DNA of 6,114 bases from Oscillospiraceae bacterium (GTDB lineage: Bacteria > Bacillota_A > Clostridia > Oscillospirales > Oscillospiraceae), in assembly GCA_017415945.1 (NCBI GenBank), contig JAFQDR010000134.1, positions 1-6,114 on the forward strand, in the 5' to 3' direction. This document shows, piece by piece, positions 1 to 4,423 of this stretch. The notes beneath the pieces are model-generated. The model made no database searches. It saw only the letters and a list, made by a program, of their open reading frames with translations, and was not told the DNA's origin. Position 1 is the stretch's first letter. Each line of letters starts with the position of its first letter. The translations under genes and the position numbers were made by a program.

Positions 1-222
1 CACGTTGGGCTGATAGCTGTGGAGATCCACACCCTTGTCAATGAGCAGCTTCAGCTCGATGCTGTCGCTGCCCGCGGTGAGATTCCGCAGCCAGTCATAT
101 TCGGGGAAGATGGCCGCCACTATGGTGATTTTCCCATCATCGGCCCCTTCAACAGGCTCCCCGCAGGCCGTCAGGGACAGACACAGGGAGGAAACCAATA
201 TCCAAATCAATAGCTTCTTCAT
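1..222 (-). CDS. Zinc/manganese-type ABC transporter substrate-binding lipoprotein (ZnuA/AdcA-like), N-terminal part
   Basis: The first 74 residues are visible and the frame runs off the left edge. The N-terminus is a lipoprotein signal: Lys-Lys, a hydrophobic stretch, then the lipobox LTAC with the lipidated cysteine at residue 20. A short linker leads into ITIVAAIFPEYDWLRNLTAG (residues 32-51) and then KGVDLHSYQPN (63-73). This is the usual start of cluster A-I (ZnuA/TroA) metal-binding proteins, and His68 is in the position of the first metal-ligand histidine. The protein would sit on the outer face of the membrane and hand Zn(II), less likely Mn(II), to an ABC permease. The ATG at 222 follows GAGGTGG, which overlaps the stop codon of the Fur-family gene just upstream, so the two are probably translationally coupled in one operon. 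Permease and ATPase genes are expected to the left but are not visible. Zinc specificity is inferred from motif and context. Confidence 0.88.
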   Translation of the reverse strand, partial: MKKLLIWILVSSLCLSLTACGEPVEGADDGKITIVAAIFPEYDWLRNLTAGSDSIELKLLIDKGVDLHSYQPNV

Positions 223-230
223 AGACCACC

Positions 231-635
231 TCAGGAGCACTGCTCACACACCCCGTAAAATACGGTTTTCGTGTTGTCCATTTTAAAGCCGTGATGGGCC
301 AAAATATGACCCTGGATGGCCTCCAGCTCATGGCAGTGGAGATGAATCAGAGCACCGCACTTCTCACACTTGCAGTGGAAGCAGGTATGCTCCCCGCAGT
401 CCGCAGGGTCCACATATTCAAAATACGCCGCACCGTTGCCGTCGGAAAGGTACTTGTTCACCAAACCTTCCTCCACAAACCGCTCCAGCTGTCGGTACAC
501 GGTGGTGGTGCCCATAGCGATCCCCCGCTCCTTCAAGCGGTCGCAGAGTTCCTGCACCGTCACGGGCTGACCTGCATTGGCCGCCAGCTCATCCAGCAGC
601 AGCTGACGGTTTTTTGTCTTATACTGTATTTTCAC
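231..635 (-). CDS. Fur-family metalloregulator, probably Zur-like
   Basis: This is a complete 134-residue protein of normal Fur-family length. An N-terminal winged helix carries the typical recognition segment GTTTVYRQLERFVEEGLV (residues 42-59). The C-terminal dimerisation and metal-binding half has CxxC pairs at Cys90/Cys93 and Cys130/Cys133, the expected structural zinc site, and a His/Cys/Glu-rich segment (His83, His87, His98, His100, His102, Glu105, His114, His115) that should include the sensing site. The start is GTG at 635: GGAGGAA lies at a good distance upstream and no better ATG exists. The gene lies directly before a ZnuA-like lipoprotein gene, its stop codon overlapping that gene's ribosome binding site. 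Fur/Zur-type operators flank its own promoter. Zinc sensing, and so Zur identity, is inferred from this context; Fur or PerR specificity cannot be excluded from sequence alone. Confidence 0.9.
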   Translation of the reverse strand: MKIQYKTKNRQLLLDELAANAGQPVTVQELCDRLKERGIAMGTTTVYRQLERFVEEGLVNKYLSDGNGAAYFEYVDPADCGEHTCFHCKCEKCGALIHLHCHELEAIQGHILAHHGFKMDNTKTVFYGVCEQCS

Positions 636-640
636 AGAGC

Positions 641-647
641 TTCCTCC
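641..647 (-). promoter_or_regulatory. Ribosome binding site deciding the GTG start of the Fur-family gene
   Basis: On the minus strand GGAGGAA sits five bases before the GTG codon at 635. It is a near-perfect anti-16S match and settles the choice of GTG over a later start. Confidence 0.8.
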
Positions 648-651
648 AAAA

Positions 652-666
652 TGAAAATCATTTCCA
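652..666. promoter_or_regulatory. Second Fur/Zur-type 7-1-7 box in the operon leader
   Basis: TGAAAATCATTTCCA is a heptamer dyad around a single base with six of seven arm positions matching. It shares its left half-site TGAAAAT with the upstream operator. It lies about 7-21 bases downstream of the predicted transcription start and just before the ribosome binding site, where a bound repressor could act as a roadblock. Confidence 0.55.
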
Positions 667-679
667 AATTAACGCTTTG

Positions 680-708
680 ATTATACCCGCAGTCAATCTC
701 TATGTCAA
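680..708 (-). promoter_or_regulatory. Perfect-consensus sigma-A promoter of the Fur-family/zinc transporter operon
   Basis: The minus strand reads TTGACA (703-708), a 17-base spacer, then TATAAT (680-685). Both hexamers and the spacing match the housekeeping consensus exactly. Transcription should start near position 673, giving a leader of about 38 bases before the GTG codon. So strong a promoter needs repression, which fits the operator-like sequences on both sides of it. Confidence 0.85.
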
Positions 709-710
709 TA

Positions 711-731
711 TGAAAATGAATTTCAATTTCA
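711..731. promoter_or_regulatory. Double overlapping 7-1-7 Fur/Zur-type operator upstream of the -35 element
   Basis: Two 15-base dyads, each two heptamers around one base, overlap with a 6-base offset: TGAAAATGAATTTCA at 711-725 and TGAATTTCAATTTCA at 717-731. Each has six of seven matching arm positions. Two 7-1-7 motifs offset by six, 21 bases in all, is the established architecture of the classical Fur box. The site begins two bases upstream of the -35 hexamer (703-708) of the operon promoter, so bound dimers could block RNA polymerase. Autoregulation by the adjacent regulator is inferred. Confidence 0.7.
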
Positions 732-782
732 GTTCGTACGAACATTGCGGTTCTCGTTTCATTGCTGTACGGAAACCATCTC

Positions 783-863
783 GTTGGGGACGGTGCCTTC
801 GATGTCCCTGCAGCACAAAAACAACTGCCTATACCCGGGGTGTCGAGGGCGCCACCCCCTACA
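783..863. repeat. Inverted pair of GTAGGGG-type hairpin modules (element A)
   Basis: Two copies of a roughly 26-base module lie in opposite orientation: plus-sense at 783-808 and minus-sense at 837-863, with 28 bases between them. Each module starts GTAGGGG (GTTGGGG in the left copy), has a GCCYTCGA-type loop and ends in CCC, so it can fold alone into a 6-bp hairpin. The same module occurs twice more at 4254-4333 with the two orientations swapped. It looks like a dispersed intergenic palindromic repeat; no transposase is linked to it here. Confidence 0.7.
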
Positions 864-1137
864 TTTTTCAATTAAAATTCCCCTTGGAATAATCCAAAGG
901 GAATCAGAATATCAGAAAATGCCTCCCGGAGTTTCACCCGCAAGGGTGAAATCAGATTCAATCTATTTTTTGTGGGAGCATGTATCACACAAAAAATACA
1001 GTTCAGCCCGCAAACGTGGAAATACCTCCGTCAAATGACGGAGGTATTTATGCGCTGCAGCGGGCTGCATAGCCATCGCCACTGGCGGGGCAAGCTCGAT
1101 GAAGCTCCGAAGGAGGTTCATCGAAAGGCGAAGCGCG
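864..1137. other. Gene-free stretch rich in stem-loops downstream of the dehydrogenase gene
   Basis: No coding frame is supported. Several inverted repeats can be read directly: 877-904 (11 of 12 bp paired, loop ATAA), 932-951 (TTTCACCC, loop GCAA, GGGTGAAA, a GNRA tetraloop in plus sense), 964-998 (11 perfect bp, 13-base loop), 1004-1067 (an outer 8-bp stem CAGCCCGC/GCGGGCTG enclosing the 14-bp hairpin at 1020-1049), and 1096-1124 (8 bp plus 4 bp around one G-G mismatch). The last starts 13 bases past the dehydrogenase stop codon. Some may stabilise the 3' end of that mRNA or end transcription; others may be decayed mobile-repeat material or a structured RNA. Confidence 0.6.
1020..1049 (-). 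terminator. Candidate terminator hairpin after the dehydrogenase gene
   Basis: A perfect 14-bp inverted repeat (AAATACCTCCGTCA and its complement) surrounds a two-base centre. Its outer part is A/T-rich and gives GGTATTT at the 3' side on either strand, but no long T-run follows, so termination may be weak. It lies about 90 bases past the stop of the gene at 1138-1932 and is the most terminator-like structure before the Fur-family promoter. Confidence 0.45.
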
Positions 1138-1932
1138 TTATCTCTTAAGAGTCATGCTCATGGTATCGCCGTAAACGGGAGTGGGGATACCGAAGCCACC
1201 GTGGATGCCCATGATCTGGCCGGTGGTGAACTCTGCGGTTGCGAAGTACAGAGCTGCATCTGCCATTTCCTGTGCGGTTGCCATTCTGGGAATGGGAGTG
1301 TGCTTCAGGAAGAAGTCCATAAATTCGGGGGTCAGGTTGTTCACAACTGCTTCGGTAGCGGTCATGCCGGGGCAGATCATGTTGCAGCGAACCTTGGAGC
1401 GTGCAGCCTGCACAGCGGTCAGCTTGGTCAGCTGGATCAGCGCAGCCTTGGAGGTGCCGTATGCGATCTGGGAAACGTCGGGAGTCAGACCTGCAACGGA
1501 GCCGATGTTGATGATGGAGCCGCCGTTTGCGCCCATGTACTGGTTGATAGCTTCCTGGGTTGCAATGAACACGGTTGCCAGATGTGCGTTGACGTACTTT
1601 GCATAGGTTGCAAAGTTGGTACGCTGGATGTCGATGTCGTCCATAGGGCTGGTGCCGCCGAAGTTGTTGACCAGAACGTCGATCTTGCCTTCTGTCTTGA
1701 CGCATTCGGTGATCATGTTCTTAATGGAGTCATTGTCGTATGCTTCAAAGTATACGGTCTTTACATTGCAGCCCTTTTCATTGAGAGCGGCTGCCTTTTC
1801 GTTTGCAACTTCCAGATTGCGGCAAGCCATGTAAACAGTGCCGCCTTCCAGAGCGAAGGTTTCTGCGATCGCGTAGCCGATGCCACGAGTGGAAGCGGTT
1901 ACGAGACATACTTTTCCGTCGAGTCTACCCAT
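1138..1932 (-). CDS. Short-chain dehydrogenase/reductase resembling clostridial 7alpha-hydroxysteroid dehydrogenase
   Basis: This is a complete 264-residue classical SDR with a Rossmann fold. The cofactor loop is TASTRGIG (residues 12-19), with Ala replacing the first glycine of TGxxxGIG. NNFGG (89-93) replaces the usual NNAG. The catalytic tetrad is Asn115, Ser145, Tyr158 and Lys162 (YGTSK). Arg38 after beta-2 suggests NADP(H). From memory, the clostridial 7alpha-HSDH has the same unusual cofactor loop (VTSATRGIG), a VYM..R.LE segment, EGKIDILVNNFG and a GG..LGTPQY tail; this protein has VYMACRNLE, EGKIDVLVNNFG and GGFGIPTPVY. It therefore probably oxidises or reduces a hydroxyl on a steroid or similar alicyclic substrate in the cytoplasm. 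The start is ATG at 1932 after ACGGAGGT. Codon use is strongly biased (Glu nearly always GAA), implying high expression. SDR substrates are hard to predict, so bile acid is a hypothesis. Confidence 0.88.
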   Translation of the reverse strand: MGRLDGKVCLVTASTRGIGYAIAETFALEGGTVYMACRNLEVANEKAAALNEKGCNVKTVYFEAYDNDSIKNMITECVKTEGKIDVLVNNFGGTSPMDDIDIQRTNFATYAKYVNAHLATVFIATQEAINQYMGANGGSIINIGSVAGLTPDVSQIAYGTSKAALIQLTKLTAVQAARSKVRCNMICPGMTATEAVVNNLTPEFMDFFLKHTPIPRMATAQEMADAALYFATAEFTTGQIMGIHGGFGIPTPVYGDTMSMTLKR

Positions 1933-1940
1933 TGTATATT

Positions 1941-2005
1941 ACCTCCGTAAAAATTCATTCTATTTTCGCGGACCAAGCCGCACCTCGGATAATATGATTA
2001 TACCA
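1941..2005 (-). promoter_or_regulatory. Promoter and ribosome binding site of the dehydrogenase gene
   Basis: On the minus strand TGGTATAAT (1997-2005) is an extended -10 element with a perfect TATAAT at 1997-2002. No good -35 hexamer is seen at 17 bases. The leader is about 58 bases and carries a small GCGG/CCGC hairpin. The ribosome binding site GGAGGT (1941-1946) lies eight bases before the ATG. The gene thus appears independently transcribed from the operon upstream. Confidence 0.7.
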
Positions 2006-2075
2006 TAACACGCCACAAACAGAAAGAATAATTTAAACAGATTTCGCAAATTTGTCGGTTTTTATGAATTAAGCC

Positions 2076-2684
2076 TTAATTTTCCGTCACAATGAAAAAA
2101 TACGGGCCACAGTATTCTTCGTGGGTCTTCACATATGTCCATTTCTCCTTGGGCACATAAAAATACAAATCCATATAATCCAAGGGGCTGTTTTCCTTCA
2201 CCGCTTCAATATCCGCCGCAGTCAGCAGATGTGCATTTTTTATCACATAGGCTTCCTCTATGCGGTCAAAGAACAAGTAAAGCTCCTGCTTATCTCTTTC
2301 ATTGAATGCCTTACGAGCTTCATCTCCCTGCCGAGCAGGGAGCAGACCAAAGCTGAACAAATGCCATCGGAACTGATCGGAATAATGCTCGGCAGCCCGC
2401 TTCGCTTCACCGGAAACCAAGCTGTCAAAGCAGGCATCCCACTGACTGACCACTGCGGCGGGATCCATAGGCTCAATTGTAATTCCTCGATCAAGCAGCC
2501 CTTGTATGGTCTGCCTCCATGCATATTCCCGCACATGAACATTGTAATCGGTCATTGCATCCAACGCACACAGCAGTAAGTGATGTCCGGTATCACATTC
2601 TTTTTCGTCCTCCGGCTGCTGAATTTCCTCCTGCAGCTCCCAAAGTCCACCCCAATTTATGATCCGATGCATAATGCTTTCCAT
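2076..2684 (-). CDS. DUF4275-like protein of unknown function
   Basis: This is a 202-residue soluble protein without signal peptide or membrane segment. Residues about 75-197 contain QFRWHLFSFGLLPARQGDEA (104-123), KAFN, LYLFFDR, an acidic helical stretch, and EKWTYVKTHEEYCGPYFF (180-197). As I remember it, this order (W-H-L-F-S, P-x-x-x-G-x-x-A-x-x-A-F, then W-T-Y-V-x-T-H-E and GPYF near the C-terminus) is the pattern of Pfam family DUF4275, whose function is unknown. The first 70 residues seem to be an extra helical region. The ATG at 2684 follows AGGGG at 7 bases and lies 3 bases after the stop of the gene before it, so it is the last gene of a four-gene operon. No clear terminator follows; a 15-base palindrome overlaps its stop codon. 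Family membership is from memory and unverified. Confidence 0.72.
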   Translation of the reverse strand: MESIMHRIINWGGLWELQEEIQQPEDEKECDTGHHLLLCALDAMTDYNVHVREYAWRQTIQGLLDRGITIEPMDPAAVVSQWDACFDSLVSGEAKRAAEHYSDQFRWHLFSFGLLPARQGDEARKAFNERDKQELYLFFDRIEEAYVIKNAHLLTAADIEAVKENSPLDYMDLYFYVPKEKWTYVKTHEEYCGPYFFIVTEN

Positions 2685-2687
2685 GTT

Positions 2688-3200
2688 TTAGCCCCTATTT
2701 CTGCGTCTGTGCCATTCATTCCAGAATGCAGTATAGCCATTCCGATCAAATTCGTCGTCGGGCAATTGCTTAGGAGTACAGGAATGATAGAACGCCTCTA
2801 CCTTATCCGCAAAGCGGAATACTTCCGCTTCATATTCCGAAAAAGGTACAATTTCTTCATTTCCGTCAGGAAGAATGATTCTGATAGATTCACCCTCATG
2901 TACCGTCGTCCAATCCGTTCCGTGGTCGCATCCGATAATTTGCACTTCCGTCAAGTCTGCATTGGCAATGAGAAAATGCCCGCAGCAGGGGATCATCTGA
3001 ATTTCATGTTCCGACATGATTTTGTCCGCTGTCAGCGTTTTCAAAAGATACAATGCCGTTGCACTGACAGTGCCGTGATCTTCCAAGACCATATCACCTA
3101 TGCGCAGCGTCACATGTCCGTGCAAACATAAATCTTGGGGATCATCCTTTGCTCCGCATATCCATTCCAATCTATCAACATCAATTGGAAATGTCTCCAT
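2688..3200 (-). CDS. Conserved-looking soluble protein of unknown function
   Basis: I cannot assign this 170-residue protein to a family with confidence. It has no signal peptide or membrane helix. The N-terminal half is beta-rich with several cysteines and histidines (Cys15, Cys25, His27, and the MIPCCGHFLI segment at 69-78). A middle stretch GCDHGTDWTTVHEG (90-103) is followed by a regular IRIILPDGNEEIVPF strand pair. The C-terminal third is helical and ends in GYTAFWNEWHRRRNRG with a basic tail. The ATG at 3200 follows a very strong GGGAGGGG, part of which overlaps the stop of the preceding gene ten bases away, so the two are cotranscribed and probably coupled. It could belong to the small accessory or immunity-type proteins common in Firmicute operons, but nothing here proves that. 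Confidence 0.7.
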   Translation of the reverse strand: METFPIDVDRLEWICGAKDDPQDLCLHGHVTLRIGDMVLEDHGTVSATALYLLKTLTADKIMSEHEIQMIPCCGHFLIANADLTEVQIIGCDHGTDWTTVHEGESIRIILPDGNEEIVPFSEYEAEVFRFADKVEAFYHSCTPKQLPDDEFDRNGYTAFWNEWHRRRNRG

Positions 3201-3210
3201 ATTCCCCTCC

Positions 3211-3663
3211 CTACAAAATACTTTCGATCACATACAGAAGCTTTGCCCCGTTATCCCAAAAGAGCACAAGCTCACTGTTGTCCGATCGGGATGCATACCA
3301 AGAGCAGCATTTTTCGTAGTCGGGCCGCCATTCCTTTGGCACACGCAGCTCCTCCAGCCAAGCCTCCGCCGCAGCTCCAACCGTGGGATAAAAGATGGTT
3401 TCGGGCTCCGTGGGATACCACGCCGCCATCATGCGCACATGCTCCTCATATTCATAGGAATACACATGGCAGCGCAGCCCGTCCCCGTGGAAGCTTGCGC
3501 CTGTATCCGCCGCATACACCTCCGTGAGCTGCGCCATACGGGGAAGGGCAATGCCCCAGTTGGTCTGCAAAATATCATCGTAGGATGGGGGCAGCCGCAA
3601 AACCGCCCCCATTTTCCATATGAGCAATATGGCGATCACAAGTATCCAAAGTCTCTTTTTCAT
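3211..3663 (-). CDS. Small membrane-anchored or secreted protein of unknown function
   Basis: This 150-residue protein starts MKKR followed by a hydrophobic segment (about residues 5-16, then VL at 21-22). It serves either as an uncleaved N-terminal anchor or as a signal peptide; no lipobox is visible. The remaining 125 residues should be extracytoplasmic. They include CHVYSYEYEEH (65-75), an Ala-rich helix with EELRVPKEW, and a C-terminal half with adjacent Cys119-Cys120 and ELVLFWDNGAKLLYVIESIL (131-150). I recognise no family. The ATG at 3663 is preceded by AAAGGAG at 7 bases. The gene lies 15 bases after the lipoprotein gene and 10 bases before the next, inside a tight operon. The two exported products side by side suggest a job at the cell surface. 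Confidence 0.7.
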   Translation of the reverse strand: MKKRLWILVIAILLIWKMGAVLRLPPSYDDILQTNWGIALPRMAQLTEVYAADTGASFHGDGLRCHVYSYEYEEHVRMMAAWYPTEPETIFYPTVGAAAEAWLEELRVPKEWRPDYEKCCSWYASRSDNSELVLFWDNGAKLLYVIESIL

Positions 3664-3678
3664 GTACCTGCTCCTTTG

Positions 3679-4176
3679 TTAGGGGATTTCCCTTCCTTCC
3701 GCATCCAGAAAATAATACTCGAAGGAAGCCGGCTGTTCCATAGAATAGATATAGGGATACGCTTCCTTTTCAATGGGAATATCCCGTGTGCCCTCGCTGT
3801 CAATGATACGGATGGCAGTACACTTGGGATTGTTCACCAGAAAGCTGTAGCCCCCATCCCACAGCACCACCGCAATATCCGTACCCCTGTCCATGGGCTT
3901 ATGGGCGTGGATGAAGGTATACGCATCGGGGCCCACAATTTTACATTCCATGGGTAGATAACAATGGGCTTGGTATTCGTTGCCCGATATAAACCAGATC
4001 AGTGCCTTGTCATCCTCGGCGCACAGCCCCCCATAGGCAAGGTCAATGGTTTCCGCCTCGGCAACGGGAATGACCTCGCGGGCCTTGGCGATCAAGTCAT
4101 CCGTGCCTCGCATGGTCTTCTCACAGCCGCAGAGCATCAGCAGTATGCAAACAAGCAGCAGCAAGCATTTCCTCAT
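3679..4176 (-). CDS. Small lipoprotein of unknown function, first gene of a four-gene operon
   Basis: This 165-residue protein has a clear lipoprotein signal: Met-Arg-Lys, a run of Leu/Val/Ile, then the lipobox LCGC with the lipidated cysteine at residue 18. The mature domain of about 147 residues is mixed alpha/beta with ALIWFISGNEYQAHCYLP (58-75), TDIAVVLWDGGYSFLVNNP (99-117) and EYYFLDAEGREIP at the end. I recognise no family. The ATG at 4176 is preceded by GGGGGTGAG, a modest ribosome binding site close to the start. It is the first gene after the promoter at 4208-4236 and is followed 15 bases later by another exported protein. Its codon use is more relaxed than in the flanking enzyme genes. 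Confidence 0.72.
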   Translation of the reverse strand: MRKCLLLLVCILLMLCGCEKTMRGTDDLIAKAREVIPVAEAETIDLAYGGLCAEDDKALIWFISGNEYQAHCYLPMECKIVGPDAYTFIHAHKPMDRGTDIAVVLWDGGYSFLVNNPKCTAIRIIDSEGTRDIPIEKEAYPYIYSMEQPASFEYYFLDAEGREIP

Positions 4177-4207
4177 ACACTCACCCCCAAAACACCTTTA
4201 TATACCG

Positions 4208-4236
4208 ATTATATCACATACAGAAAAGCTCCACAA
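4208..4236 (-). promoter_or_regulatory. Promoter of the four-gene operon
   Basis: On the minus strand TATAAT (4208-4213) is preceded by TGA, giving an extended -10. A weak -35 TTGTGG (4231-4236) lies 17 bases upstream. The predicted start near 4201 leaves a short leader of about 25 bases before the lipoprotein ATG. Confidence 0.65.
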
Positions 4237-4253
4237 CAGCACCGTAAATAAAA

Positions 4254-4333
4254 GGGGCGTCGAAGGCGCCGCCCCCTACATCGGTTACGCAATTTGCCAC
4301 ACATTTCGTAGGGGACGGCGCCCTCGACGTCCC
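4254..4333. repeat. Inverted pair of GTAGGGG-type hairpin modules (element B)
   Basis: Two 26-base modules lie in opposite orientation: minus-sense at 4254-4280 and plus-sense at 4308-4333, with 27 bases between. Their arms match at 23 of 26 positions, so the whole can fold into one long hairpin, while each module also folds alone (GGGGCG/CGCCCC and GGGACG/CGTCCC). Relative to element A at 783-863 the two orientations are swapped, but the spacer is nearly the same length. It lies between the CoA-transferase terminator and the next promoter. Confidence 0.75.
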
Positions 4334-4350
4334 TCATTCGATTCTACTGT

Positions 4351-4383
4351 AAAAAAAGACACGCAGCCTCGGCTGCGTGTCTT
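4351..4383 (-). terminator. Strong intrinsic terminator of the CoA-transferase gene
   Basis: A 13-bp stem (AAGACACGCAGCC and its complement, centre TC) runs directly into a run of seven T on the minus strand. It lies about 40 bases past the CoA-transferase stop codon. On the plus strand a T-run follows a few bases later, so it may act in both directions. A near-identical copy sits at 5945-5976. Confidence 0.9.
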
Positions 4384-4423
4384 GAATTGTTTTTTTGATT
4401 TTGTTGAAGCGTCAGACTGCAAA

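Noticed and set aside
732..743. A LexA/SOS box.
   Set aside because: The half-sites are arranged GTTCG-TA-CGAAC, the reverse of the Gram-positive CGAAC-N4-GTTCG order.
783..1067. A CRISPR array was considered because of the repeated palindromes.
   Set aside because: There are only two module copies here, in opposite orientation; the other hairpins are unrelated to each other in sequence, and no cas gene is present.
1099..1950. A 283-codon open frame on the plus strand.
   Set aside because: It is the antisense shadow of the codon-biased dehydrogenase gene; the translation is Cys/Val/Gly-rich low-complexity without a fold, and the SDR on the other strand has all catalytic motifs.
2324..2342. 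CTCCCTG/CAGGGAG inverted repeat.
   Set aside because: It lies within the conserved part of the DUF4275-like coding region (codons for LLPARQGD) and has no T-run, so it is most simply explained by coding sequence.
3100..3957. A 285-codon open frame on the plus strand across three minus-strand genes.
   Set aside because: It crosses the boundaries of three minus-strand genes that each have a ribosome binding site and sensible signal sequences or spacing; the plus translation shows no domain.
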